Made by a program: the position numbers and the translations under genes
NCBI RefSeq assembly: GCF_019931675.1
Contig: NZ_CP082922.1
Coordinates: 3,487,001-3,551,000 of the forward strand
Length of the DNA stretch: 64,000 nucleotides
DNA from: Nocardioides rotundus
GTDB taxonomy: Bacteria; Actinomycetota; Actinomycetes; Propionibacteriales; Nocardioidaceae
Direction: 5' to 3'
The notes under the pieces: model-generated
The model's database searches: none
What the model was told of the DNA's origin: nothing
Seen by the model: only the letters and a program-made list of their open reading frames with translations
Shown: positions 39,401-47,025 of the stretch, in pieces
How positions within the stretch are numbered: position 1 is the stretch's first letter
Layout of the letters: every line of letters begins with the position of its first letter

Positions 39401-40136
39401 GGCCGCCGTACCCGGCGAGCGTCGGCTCGTGCTGGGCGTCGACGAGGACGACCTGGCACCCGTGCTCCTGGACCCGGACCGCGACCCGCACCTGCTGGTC
39501 ATCGGCGACGGCGGCTCGGGACGTACGGCGACCCTGCGCGGCCACCTGCACGAGCTGCTGCGGACCCGCCGGCCCGACGCGGCGCAGGTCGTGCTCCTCG
39601 ACCCGCGCCGGACCCTGCTCGGCGAGGTGCCCGAGCCCTTCCTGCTCAACTACCTCACCTCCGCCGACGAGGCCGAGCCGGTGCTCCGCGACCTGGCCGG
39701 CTATCTCGGCGGGCGGCTGCCCGGCGAGGGCGTGACACCCGACCAGCTGCGGCAGCGGTCGTGGTGGTCGGGCGCGGAGGTGCACGTCGTCGTGGACGAC
39801 GCCGACCTGCTGACGGTGACCGGCGGCTCGCCGCTCGCGCCCCTGCGCCCGCTGCTGGCGCGGGCCGGCGACGTCGGGCTGCACCTGGTGGTGGCGCTGC
39901 GCTCCGGTGGCGCGACCCGCACCCTGATGGACCCGGCCCTGCAGGCGCTGCGCGACCTGGGTCAGCCGGTACTGCTGCTCGCCGGCGACCCCGACGACGG
40001 TCCGCTGCTGGGCCGGGTGCGGCCCGAGCCGGGGCCGCCCGGCCGCGGCCAGCTGGTCACCCGCGGAGCCGGCACCCGGCGGATCCAGGTCGCCTGGAGC
40101 CCTCCGACCGAGGGGGTCAGCGACGACCCGACTTGA
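36429..40136 (+). CDS. eccC: EccC-like FtsK/SpoIIIE ATPase of type VII secretion
   Basis: Protein of 1235 residues: two N-terminal helices (about 35-60 and 72-95), a DUF region, then three FtsK/SpoIIIE ATPase domains. Domain 1 has an intact Walker A GATGSGKSELL (near 434) and Walker B LFIVVDEFSELL. Domain 2 has GAPRSGRSTLL (near 762), where the P-loop lysine is arginine, and VVDGW without the catalytic glutamate. Domain 3 has GDGGSGRTATL (near 1026), also without the lysine. Degenerate domains 2 and 3 are usual in EccC, where they bind substrates. GTG 36429 is chosen because the longer upstream frame is not conserved and crosses the WXG100 gene. The last 20 bases overlap the convergent HerA-like gene. 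Confidence 0.92.
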   Translation: MTTTPSATDNAEPALPAGELTLRPPPRLERGEGAGAVLAGAVPMIGTLGSILLVASLAGGGSDSSLRTRSLLAGGVFLLATLAYVLVQVDRQRRQQARQRSTAREDYLHHLACVRASARAAAAAQRQSLVWHHPDPSQLAVLAGDPERRWRRGPDHSWFLRARVGCRTQPATVTLTPPAEADDARADPAAAAALHRLLAVHAEQPGLPANLDLRRSRVEVAGPREQTRALARALLCQAAVAHAPEHLAVAVHCTEPDLPHWDWVKWLPHATSPHEADAAGPRRLVGADLAALTELVPAGRHLLVIHDGTDPPTDPGGDATHLVLTAATRELAIDGEEGTRPDRMSRSAAEAVARRLAPWAAVPSDHDSAERPLTELLGLADVDAWSPDTHWRPRPGQQRLRVPIGTATEGGPLELDLKEAALGGMGPHGLLVGATGSGKSELLRTLVLALALTHSPDELNLVLVDFKGGATFADAARLPHTSALITNLSSELSLVDRMADALTGELLRRQELLREAGNHASIEDYRRARAEGAELPALPSLFIVVDEFSELLSAQPELVELFVAIGRLGRSLGLHLLLASQRLDEGRLRGLESHLSYRIGLRTFSAAESRAVLGVPDAHRLRSVPGLGFLQTDAARLVRFRAAFVSGAVAPRDCPEERAWAVPFTVLAAPPPEPVPDEGEGVRRPALLHAAIDAMAGLGPEAHRVWLPPLDTPDTLDGLLRSTGPLGRLTVPVGIVDRPREQRREPLLVDLSGAAGHVAVVGAPRSGRSTLLQTLMAGIALTHAPDEATFYALDLGGGGLASLAGLPHLAGVAGRTEPAVVRRIVAEVAALLERRERDGRGAGGDVFLVVDGWVTLREEHPDLEQQIHRLADRGLAYGVHLVAAAGRWSDFRSAVRDLFGTRLELRLGDPVDSEVDRRLAGRVPADRPGRGLLPGGLHYLTALPRVDGDPRSETLAAGVADLTARVARAWPDRTAPRLRLLPERVDREALPAAVPGERRLVLGVDEDDLAPVLLDPDRDPHLLVIGDGGSGRTATLRGHLHELLRTRRPDAAQVVLLDPRRTLLGEVPEPFLLNYLTSADEAEPVLRDLAGYLGGRLPGEGVTPDQLRQRSWWSGAEVHVVVDDADLLTVTGGSPLAPLRPLLARAGDVGLHLVVALRSGGATRTLMDPALQALRDLGQPVLLLAGDPDDGPLLGRVRPEPGPPGRGQLVTRGAGTRRIQVAWSPPTEGVSDDPT

Positions 40137-41706
40137 ACATCCCCCGGGCGATCTCCCGGGCGGCCGTGCGCATGAAGTCCTTGAAGACCGGCGAGCCCAT
40201 CACGTCGCCGACCATCCCGCCTCCGTCGGCCCAGTTGCCCTCCGACCTCGACGACCTCGACGACTCCGACGTCCGGCGGCGGCGGGTGCGGGAGGCCTGC
40301 TTGCGCGGCTGGCCGGTCTCCTTCTCCGCCTTGCGGGAGCCCTCCTCCAGCCGCGCCGCGAGCTTCTCGCGGGCGGACTCCCGGTCCTGCACGGTGGCGT
40401 ACTTCGCCCACCCGGGGCTGGCCTCGACCGCCGCCTTCGTCGCCGCCGGGTCGGCGGGGCCCATCAGCGACTCGGGCGCCCGCAACCGGGTCCAGGCGAC
40501 CGGGGTCGGTGCGCCGCGCTCGTCCATCACGGTCACCACGGCCTCGCCGATCCCGAGCGTGGTGAGGACGGCCCCGAGGTCGTCGTACGCGCTGGTGGGA
40601 TAGGTGTTCACCGTCGCCTTGAGCGCCTTGGCGTCGTTGGGCGTGTGCGCCCGCAACTGGTGCTGGACCCGCGAGCCCAGCTGGGCCAGCACGTCGTCGG
40701 GCACGTCGGTGGGGCTCTGGGTGACGAAGAAGACGCCGACGCCCTTGGAGCGGATCAGCCGCACGGTCTGGGTGATCTGGTCCAGGAAGTCGTCGGAGGC
40801 GTCATTGAAGAGCAGGTGCGCCTCGTCGAAGAAGAACACCAGCTTGGGCTTGTCCACGTCGCCCACCTCGGGCAGGTCGTGGAAGAGGTCGGCCAGCAGC
40901 CACATCAGGAAGGTGGAGAACAGGGCGGGACGGTCCTGCAGGTTCGGCAGCTCCAGCAGCGAGATCACCCCGCGGCCGTCGTCGGTGAGCCGCAGCAGGT
41001 CGGCGGACTCGAACTCCGGCTCGCCGAAGAACTCGTCGGCCCCCTGGTCGGAGAAGGCGATCAGCTCGCGCAGGATCACTCCGGCGGTCGCGCTGGAGAG
41101 GCCGCCGAGCGCCTTGAGCTCCGGCTTCCCCTCGTCGGAGACGAGGTACTGCACCACCGCGCGCAGGTCGGCCAGGTCCAGCAGCGGCAGCCCCGCCTGG
41201 TCGGCGTAGTGGAAGACCAGGCCCAGGCTGGAGGTCTGGGTGTCGTTGAGCCCCAGCACCTTGGCCAACAGCATCGGGCCGAAGGCGCTCATCGTCACCC
41301 GGATCGGCACCCCGGTCCCCTGCCCGCCGAGGGTGTAGAGCTCGGTCGGGAAGCCGGTGGCGGTCCAGGTCTGGCCAACCGACGCGGCACGCGCGGTGAT
41401 CTTCTCGCCGCCCTCGCCCGGCTGGGAGAGGCCGGACAGGTCGCCCTTGATGTCGGCGGCGAAGACCGGCACCCCGTTCGCGCTGAGCTGCTCGGCCAGC
41501 AGTTGCAGGGTCTTGGTCTTGCCGGTTCCGGTGGCGCCGGCGACCAGGCCGTGCCGGTTGAGCATCCCCAGCGGGATCCGGATCGGTACGTCGGCCAGCC
41601 GCTCGGCGTCCAGCATCAGGCCGCCGAGCTCGAGGGCCGTGCCCTCGAACCGGTAGCCCGGCGCGACGGCGTCGACGATCGGGTCGGAGGCGACAGGGTC
41701 GGTCAT
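40117..41706 (-). CDS. HerA-like (DUF853) ATPase
   Basis: Protein of 529 residues with Walker A GATGTGKTKTLQLL (near residue 53), Walker B LVFFFDEAHLLF and the arginine-rich end of the ATPase (VGVFFVTQSPTDVPDDVLAQLGSRVQHQLRA). This is the DUF853/HerA C-terminal-like family, distinct from EccC. A long basic tail (about 450-529) follows. ATG 41706 gives MTDPVASDPIVDAV. Its 3' end overlaps eccC by 20 bases on the opposite strand. Function unknown; related proteins translocate DNA or remodel membrane-bound complexes. Confidence 0.88.
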   Translation of the reverse strand: MTDPVASDPIVDAVAPGYRFEGTALELGGLMLDAERLADVPIRIPLGMLNRHGLVAGATGTGKTKTLQLLAEQLSANGVPVFAADIKGDLSGLSQPGEGGEKITARAASVGQTWTATGFPTELYTLGGQGTGVPIRVTMSAFGPMLLAKVLGLNDTQTSSLGLVFHYADQAGLPLLDLADLRAVVQYLVSDEGKPELKALGGLSSATAGVILRELIAFSDQGADEFFGEPEFESADLLRLTDDGRGVISLLELPNLQDRPALFSTFLMWLLADLFHDLPEVGDVDKPKLVFFFDEAHLLFNDASDDFLDQITQTVRLIRSKGVGVFFVTQSPTDVPDDVLAQLGSRVQHQLRAHTPNDAKALKATVNTYPTSAYDDLGAVLTTLGIGEAVVTVMDERGAPTPVAWTRLRAPESLMGPADPAATKAAVEASPGWAKYATVQDRESAREKLAARLEEGSRKAEKETGQPRKQASRTRRRRTSESSRSSRSEGNWADGGGMVGDVMGSPVFKDFMRTAAREIARGMFKSGRR

Positions 41707-41745
41707 GGCGGGAGCGTAGCCGGTGCGATGGCTAGACTCCCCGCC

Positions 41746-42048
41746 GTGATCTTCAAGCGCGTGGGAGAGGGCCGCCCCTATCCCGACCACGGCCTGAGCT
41801 CACGCGAGTGGGCCCAGCTCCCGCCGCGCCAGGTGCGGCTGGACGAGCTGGTCACCACCCGGGACACCCTGGACCTGGCCACCCTGCTCGACGACGACTC
41901 CACCTTCTACGGCGACCTGTTCGCGCACGTGGTGGAGTGGGACGGCGACCTCTACCTGGAGACCGGGCTGCACCGGGCGCTGCGGGCCGCACTGCAGCAG
42001 CGCGCGATGCTGCACGCCCGGGTCCACCACACGGGAGCGACCGCATGA
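41746..42048 (+). CDS. Conserved small actinobacterial protein
   Basis: A 100-residue protein, MIFKRVGEGRPYPDHGLSSREWAQLPPRQVRLDELVTT… with conserved DLATLLDDDSTFYGDLFAHVVEW and LHRALRAALQQRAMLHARV. I recall this family in many actinobacteria, sometimes labelled an antitoxin-like protein. No PIN-domain toxin gene is beside it here. A TAGACT -10 (41733-41738) ends 7 bases before GTG 41746, indicating leaderless expression. Its stop overlaps the next gene by 4 bases. Confidence 0.85.
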   Translation: MIFKRVGEGRPYPDHGLSSREWAQLPPRQVRLDELVTTRDTLDLATLLDDDSTFYGDLFAHVVEWDGDLYLETGLHRALRAALQQRAMLHARVHHTGATA

Positions 42049-42587
42049 CCCAGTCCGCCAAGACGGCCGCGACCCTCGCCGTCCTGCTCGTCCTGCTGCT
42101 CGTGGGCGTGCTGGTCGGCTGGTCGGCGCTCACCCAGCCGCTCCCCACCGCTGAGGACTCGACCTCCGACGGCCCCTGCCAGGAGCAGGACATCGCGGCC
42201 GGCGAGCAGGTACGGCGGGGCATGGTGACCGTGAGCGTCTTCAACGCCGGGACCCGCGGCGGCCTCGCGGAGAAGACCCTGGGCGCCCTGGTGCGGACCG
42301 GCTTCGGCGCCGGGGAGACCGGGAACGCCGACCGCGAGGTGAGCGTGAAGCGAGCGGCGGTGTGGACCACGGACAAGCGCGACCCCGCGGCGATCCTGGT
42401 CCGCCGTACTCTCGGCCGCGACCGGACCAAGCTGGTCGAGAAGCCCGCCGACCAGCTCGAAGGGGTCGGCGTGATGGTGCTCGTCGGCAACAAGTTCGAC
42501 AAGCTCGCCGACGGGCCGCGACAGGTGACCTCGCAGATCGACACCACGATCTGCGTGCCCAACGACCCCGTGGCCCAGGCGGGCTGA
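42045..42587 (+). CDS. LytR_C domain membrane protein
   Basis: A 180-residue protein with one N-terminal helix (TAATLAVLLVLLLVGVLVGWSAL) and an exterior LytR C-terminal-like domain (GMVTVSVFNAGTRGGLAEKTLGALVRTGFGAGETGNA). That domain is normally attached to LytR-CpsA-Psr wall-polymer ligases but here stands alone. ATG 42045 overlaps the previous stop. The two genes form a small operon seen in other actinobacteria, with role unknown. Confidence 0.87.
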   Translation: MTQSAKTAATLAVLLVLLLVGVLVGWSALTQPLPTAEDSTSDGPCQEQDIAAGEQVRRGMVTVSVFNAGTRGGLAEKTLGALVRTGFGAGETGNADREVSVKRAAVWTTDKRDPAAILVRRTLGRDRTKLVEKPADQLEGVGVMVLVGNKFDKLADGPRQVTSQIDTTICVPNDPVAQAG

Positions 42588-42605
42588 CGGCCCCGGCCCG
42601 CTGGC

Positions 42606-42695
42606 TGTAAAGCGGTGTTCGGTCGACTCCTGCGGGGTTCGGTCGACTCCTGCGATGTCCGAACACCGCAGAGGATCCCGGAACACCGCTTTACA
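42606..42695. repeat. Long inverted repeat between convergent genes
   Basis: A perfect 15-bp inverted repeat, TGTAAAGCGGTGTTC (42606-42620) and GAACACCGCTTTACA (42681-42695), encloses 60 bases. Those bases contain two near-identical copies of GTTCGGTCGACTCCTGCG and further GAACACCGC copies. It may be a bidirectional terminator or a small palindromic element. The rest of the gap to 42771 is a CCGCCG-rich simple repeat. Confidence 0.75.
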
Positions 42696-42771
42696 GTGGA
42701 GCGGGCCGCCGGGGCCGCCGCCGAGGCCGCCGCCGGGGCCCGCCGTACCGCCGCCGGTTAGCCGCGAGTGC

Positions 42772-44274
42772 TCACTCCGGCTCGTCGCGCAGCCACTGGG
42801 CGAGGCGGCCGCGGGTGGAGAGCTCGCGGAGCCGCTTCTCGGTGGCCTGGCGCTGGCGGCGCGGGGTGACCACGAGCAGCTCGTCGCCGTGCCGCAGCGT
42901 GGTGCGGAAGTCCGGCACCATGGTCCGCCCCTCCCGCACGACCAGGGAGACCGACGAGCCGACCGGGAGCCGCAGCTCGCCCACCTCCACGCCGTGCAGA
43001 CGGGAGGCCGGCTCGATCTGCACCTGCAGCAGGTCGGCGGCGATCCGCTCCAGCGGGGCCGCCTCGACGTCCAGCCCGCGGGGCTCCGAGCGCTGCGCCA
43101 CCCCCAGCAGCCGGGCCACCAGCGGCAGCGTCGGGCCGGTCAGCAGGGTGTAGACCACCACCAGCACGAAGACCACGTCGAAGAGCTCCTCGGCGCCGGG
43201 CACGCCCTCGGAGAGGGGGATGGTGGCGAGCACGATCGGTACGGCGCCGCGCAGGCCCGCCCAGGAGATGAACGCCAGCTCCCGCGGACTCATCGGGTCC
43301 GCCCAGGCGCTGGCGAGGACCGACAGCGGCCGCGCCACCAGGGTCAGCACCAGCCCGGCGACCAGGGCCACGACGACGGTCCGGCCGTCGAAGCGCCCGG
43401 GCGAGGCGAGCAGGCCCAGCATCACGAACAGCCCGATCTGGGCGAGCCACGCGACGCCCTCGGCGAAGGAGCGGGTCGCGGCGCGGTGCGGCAGCTCGGC
43501 GTTCCCGAGCAGCAGCCCGGCGACGTAGACGGCAGCGAAGCCGGAGACGTGCACCGCAGTACCGGCGCCGTAGGCGAACAGGCACAGGGTGAGGACGGCG
43601 AGCGGGTAGAGGCCGGAAGCCGGCAGCGCGGCCCGGCGCATCAGCCAGCCGCCGCACCAGCCGACCACGAGCCCGACCAGCACCCCGCCGGCGAGCTCGC
43701 CGACGATGATCGCGAGGGTGAGCAGGGCGCCGTACTCCCCGAACGCGCCGCTGGAGACCAGCGTCACCAGCACGACGGTCGGGGCGTCGTTGAGGCCGGA
43801 CTCGGCCTCGAGCGCCCCGGTGAGCCGGCGCGGCACGGGCACCACGCGGAGCACGGAGAAGACCGCGGCGGAGTCGGTCGGCGAGCAGACAGCGCCGAGC
43901 AGCACGGCGAGGATCCACGGCAGCCCGAGGAGGTAGTGGCCGGCGAGCGCCATCACCCCGACCGATACGGCGATCCCCAGGGTCGCCAGGACGGCCCCGA
44001 GGCGCAGGCTGTCGCGGACCTGGCCGAGGTCGGTGGTGAGCCCGCCCTCGCCGAGGATCAGCACGAGCGCGCCGAAGCCGAGGGCGTGGGCGAGGGCGTA
44101 GTCCTCGAAGCCGATCCCGGCCACGGACTCCCCCAGCAGCACGCCGATCATCAGGTAGAGCAGCAGGCTGGGCAGCCCGGCGCGGCTGGAGACGCGGACG
44201 GCCAGGATGGCGAGCAGGGTGACGGCCGCACCGATGAACAGGAAGGTGTCCAGCTGGTGCACGTCGAAGGTCAC
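42772..44274 (-). CDS. Potassium/proton antiporter (CvrA/NhaP2 type)
   Basis: Membrane antiporter of 500 residues with about twelve helices. The core motif VCSPTDSAAVFSVL and LEAESGLNDAPTVVLV identify the CPA1/NhaP2 group. A C-terminal TrkA_C-type regulatory domain (ASRLHGVEVGELRLPVGSSVSLVVREGRTMVPDFRTTLRHGDELLVV) binds ligands or nucleotides. GTG 44274 has AAGGAGGGG about 8 bases upstream. It exports K+ or Na+ in exchange for protons; the cation is inferred. Confidence 0.9.
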   Translation of the reverse strand: MTFDVHQLDTFLFIGAAVTLLAILAVRVSSRAGLPSLLLYLMIGVLLGESVAGIGFEDYALAHALGFGALVLILGEGGLTTDLGQVRDSLRLGAVLATLGIAVSVGVMALAGHYLLGLPWILAVLLGAVCSPTDSAAVFSVLRVVPVPRRLTGALEAESGLNDAPTVVLVTLVSSGAFGEYGALLTLAIIVGELAGGVLVGLVVGWCGGWLMRRAALPASGLYPLAVLTLCLFAYGAGTAVHVSGFAAVYVAGLLLGNAELPHRAATRSFAEGVAWLAQIGLFVMLGLLASPGRFDGRTVVVALVAGLVLTLVARPLSVLASAWADPMSPRELAFISWAGLRGAVPIVLATIPLSEGVPGAEELFDVVFVLVVVYTLLTGPTLPLVARLLGVAQRSEPRGLDVEAAPLERIAADLLQVQIEPASRLHGVEVGELRLPVGSSVSLVVREGRTMVPDFRTTLRHGDELLVVTPRRQRQATEKRLRELSTRGRLAQWLRDEPE

Positions 44275-44350
44275 CCGCCGCCCCTCCTTCCACTCGCCCG
44301 GTCTCGAATCCTAGTGGCGCACGGGGGTCCCGCGAGGGACGGGCCGCGGG

Positions 44351-45781
44351 TCAGACGAGCCGGTGCACGAACTCCCCGAGCTGGGTCAGGTTGCGGCACT
44401 CGACCATCGGCACGATGGCGGAGTAGTCCCGCGCGGCGGAGTCGCCGGTGTCCCAGTGCCGCCGGTGCTCGGGGTTGAGCCACCAGGCATGCCGGGCGGC
44501 GTCGGCGAGCTCGCGCAGCCGGGGCAGGGCGAGGTCGGAGTAGTTGGAGCGGGCGTCGCCGAGTACGAGGAGGGAGGACTTCGGGCCGAGCGCGTCGGCG
44601 TACTCCTCGGCGAAGGTGGTGAACGCGCGACCGTAGTTGGTGCGGCCCCATCGGGCGGCGTGCGCGGTGTCGGCCGCGAGGGCGGTGAGGACGTCGGCGG
44701 GGTCGGCGCCGGGGCGGAAGTGGTGGGTGACCTCGTGCGCCTGGTCGACGAAGGTGAAGGCGCGCACCTTGCCGAACTGCTCGCGCATCGCGAAGACCAG
44801 CATCAGCGTGAAGCCGGCGAAGTTGGCGACCGACCCGGACACGTCGCAGAGCACCACCAGCTCGGTGCGGTGCGGTCGCTTGGGCCGGTGGTGGGTGGTG
44901 AGCGGGACGCCGCCGGTGGAGACCGAGGCACGGACGGTACGGCGGAAGTCCAGCGGGCCGCGGCCGTTCGCGTGCTGCTCGCGGGTCAGCCGGGTGGCCA
45001 GCCGGCGCGCCAGCGGGGTGATCTGGCGGCGCATCTCCTCCAGGTCGGTCCGGCGGGCGGCGATGAAGTCCAGCTGCTCGATCGGCGGCCGCAGGGTGGT
45101 GCGGGTGACGTGCTCGGGTCCCTTCTCCTCCGCGATCCGGCGTCGGGCGTCCGCCTCGACCCGGCCGCGGAAGCCGGCCACCCGGTTGCGCGCCTCCCGG
45201 TCGGCCTCCTCCTCGGTGCGACCGGTGGCCAGCAGCCCCTGGACGATCTGGCCGATCAGCTCCTCGGGGCTGACCCGCTGCAGGGTGGTGTAGGCCGACC
45301 ACGACGACATCCCCGGCCCGCGCCCGGGCATCGCGCCGAAGCGGGCGACCGCCTCGACCGCGAGCCGGTCCAGTGCCTGCTGGTCCCCGGCCTGCAGGGC
45401 GGCATCGAGCCGCTCTCGGAGGTCCGCCAGGGCCTCCCCGGTGTCCCACCCCGCCGAGTCGGCGCCAGTTGACGCCCAGTCGGCGCCAATTTCCCCCGAG
45501 TCGGCGTCAATTAACGCCGACTCGGGGTCAAGAAGCGCCGACTCGGCGGAACCGGAGCCGATGAGGGCGGGGAACCACACCTCGAAGACCGCGTCGAAGG
45601 CCGGCCGCTGGGCGGCGCGCTTGACCAGCGTGGCGGCGTACGCCTCCCGCACCAGCGAGCGGTCGGCCAGCCCGACGGCGCCCAGCGCGGACACCGCGTC
45701 GCGGCCCTCGGCGAGCGAGACCGGGAGGCCGGCCTCGCGCAGCGCGGCGAGGAAGCCGAGGTGGCGCTCGAGCAGGCTCAC
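44351..45781 (-). CDS. VWA-domain CoxE-like protein with in-frame repeat insertion
   Basis: Protein of 476 residues. The C-terminal von Willebrand A domain carries a MIDAS-type motif, LCDVSGSVANFAGF, as in CoxE-like proteins. Residues 80-110 are seven-residue units (ESALLDP, ESALIDA, DSGEIGA, DWASTGA, DSA) encoded by the 21-bp repeat at 45452-45544. They sit in the linker between an N-terminal helical region and the rest. GTG 45781 overlaps the MoxR stop by 4 bases. MoxR ATPases with VWA partners act as chaperones that insert metals or cofactors. No molybdenum enzyme is in the window, so the client is unknown. Confidence 0.88.
   Translation of the reverse strand: MSLLERHLGFLAALREAGLPVSLAEGRDAVSALGAVGLADRSLVREAYAATLVKRAAQRPAFDAVFEVWFPALIGSGSAESALLDPESALIDADSGEIGADWASTGADSAGWDTGEALADLRERLDAALQAGDQQALDRLAVEAVARFGAMPGRGPGMSSWSAYTTLQRVSPEELIGQIVQGLLATGRTEEEADREARNRVAGFRGRVEADARRRIAEEKGPEHVTRTTLRPPIEQLDFIAARRTDLEEMRRQITPLARRLATRLTREQHANGRGPLDFRRTVRASVSTGGVPLTTHHRPKRPHRTELVVLCDVSGSVANFAGFTLMLVFAMREQFGKVRAFTFVDQAHEVTHHFRPGADPADVLTALAADTAHAARWGRTNYGRAFTTFAEEYADALGPKSSLLVLGDARSNYSDLALPRLRELADAARHAWWLNPEHRRHWDTGDSAARDYSAIVPMVECRNLTQLGEFVHRLV
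45452..45544 (-). repeat. Array of 21-bp repeats inside the VWA gene
   Basis: Four full units and a partial fifth, in inverted orientation about the palindrome at 45498-45523, whose sequence is identical to the one at 16191-16216. Frame is preserved throughout. The array is flanked by normal coding sequence with sharp edges. Confidence 0.9.
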
Positions 45782-46650
45782 GGCCGGCGTCCGGCGGCCA
45801 GCTTCAGCTCGCGCACCGCCTTCTCCTGGTCCGATGCGTGCTTGAGGACCACCCCGAGGGTCTGCCGGATCGCGTCCTCGTCCAGCGTCCCGGTCTCCAG
45901 GGCGAGCAGGGTGTGCGCCCAGTCCACCGTCTCGGCGATCGAGGGCGCCTTCTTCAGGTCCAGGTCGCGCAGCCGGGAGACCACGTCGACCAGCTGCCGC
46001 GCCAGCGCGTCGTCGAGATCGGGCACCTGCGCGAGGACGATCTCGCGCTCCCGGTCCGGCTCGGGGTAGTCGATGTGGGTGAACAGGCAGCGCCGCTTGA
46101 CCGCCTCGGACAGCTCGCGGGTGGCGTTGGAGGTGAGGATGACGAACGGCCGCGCGGTCGCGGTGATCGTCCCGAGCTCGGGGATGGTGACCTGGAAGTC
46201 GCTGAGCACCTCCAGCAGCAGCCCCTCGACCTCGACGTCGGTCTTGTCCACCTCGTCGACCAGCAGCACGGTCGGGGCGTCCCGCCGGATCGCGGTCAGC
46301 AGCGGCCGGGTGAGCAGGAACTCCTCGGTGAAGATGTCGTCGTGGGTCGCGTCCCAGGTCTCGCCGTGGGCGGCCTGGATCCGCAGCAGCTGCTTCTTGT
46401 AGTTCCACTCATACAGCGCCCGCGCCTCGTCCAGCCCCTCGTAGCACTGCAGCCGCACCAGCTCCGCGCCCGTGGCGCGCGCGACCGCCTTGGCCAGCTC
46501 GGTCTTGCCGACCCCGGCGGGCCCCTCGACGAGCAGCGGCTTGCCGAGCTGTCCGGAGAGGTATGTCGTCACCGCGGTGCCCGGGTCGGACAGATAGCCC
46601 ACCTCCCGGAGACGGGCGTCGGCGTCGGCGGGCGAGGAGAACCAGGTCAC
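45778..46650 (-). CDS. MoxR-family AAA+ ATPase
   Basis: Protein of 290 residues with Walker A LLVEGPAGVGKTELAKAVA, Walker B VLLVDEVDKTD, sensor 1 VILTSNATRELSEAVKRRC and the MoxR-type C-terminal lid. It acts as an ATP-driven partner of VWA proteins. The next gene (VWA) overlaps by 4 bases. GTG 46650 precedes MTWFSSPADADARLREVGYLSD. Confidence 0.93.
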   Translation of the reverse strand: MTWFSSPADADARLREVGYLSDPGTAVTTYLSGQLGKPLLVEGPAGVGKTELAKAVARATGAELVRLQCYEGLDEARALYEWNYKKQLLRIQAAHGETWDATHDDIFTEEFLLTRPLLTAIRRDAPTVLLVDEVDKTDVEVEGLLLEVLSDFQVTIPELGTITATARPFVILTSNATRELSEAVKRRCLFTHIDYPEPDREREIVLAQVPDLDDALARQLVDVVSRLRDLDLKKAPSIAETVDWAHTLLALETGTLDEDAIRQTLGVVLKHASDQEKAVRELKLAAGRRP

Positions 46651-46692
46651 GCCGCGAGCATACGAGCCGGAGCACTCCGGTTCCCCGGGCCG

Positions 46693-46992
46693 TCAGCCGG
46701 TGCGCGGGGGACGACGTACGACCGACACGCTCGTCCTGATCCCCAGCGAGGTCAGCCAGTCGAGCAGGGAGGGATGGGCGACGGCGGCGGCGTAGACCGA
46801 CAGCACCGCGGCCGCGTCCTCGTGCGGGTCGCAGTCCAGCGCGGCGAGCATCGTGGGTACGTCGTCCCGGCGCACGGTCACCCGGACGGACTCGCGGACT
46901 CCGGGCGGAGCCATGTCGACCACCAGGTCGCCCTCGATCCGATGCTCGGCCCAGGCCTCGTCGCCGTCCCAGAGGAGCTGGTACCTCACCAC
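46693..46992 (-). CDS. Hypothetical protein
   Basis: About 99 residues, MVRYQLLWDGDEAWAEHRIEGDLVVDMAPPG… with two halves: a beta-rich N-terminal part and a helical C-terminal part (MLAALDCDPHEDAAAVLSVYAAAVAHPSLLDWLTSLGI). GGAGGGG lies 5-8 bases before the tandem GTG codons at 46992 and 46989. Codon use is normal for the genome. I do not recognise the family. It lies just upstream of the MoxR gene on the same strand. Confidence 0.65.
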   Translation of the reverse strand: MVRYQLLWDGDEAWAEHRIEGDLVVDMAPPGVRESVRVTVRRDDVPTMLAALDCDPHEDAAAVLSVYAAAVAHPSLLDWLTSLGIRTSVSVVRRPPRTG

Positions 46993-47025
46993 CCCTCCAT
47001 GGTGCGCCGGGCGGCGGGTCGCGCG

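Noticed and set aside
41746..42048. Antitoxin of a VapBC pair
   Set aside because: No PIN-domain toxin is adjacent; the following gene is a LytR_C membrane protein.
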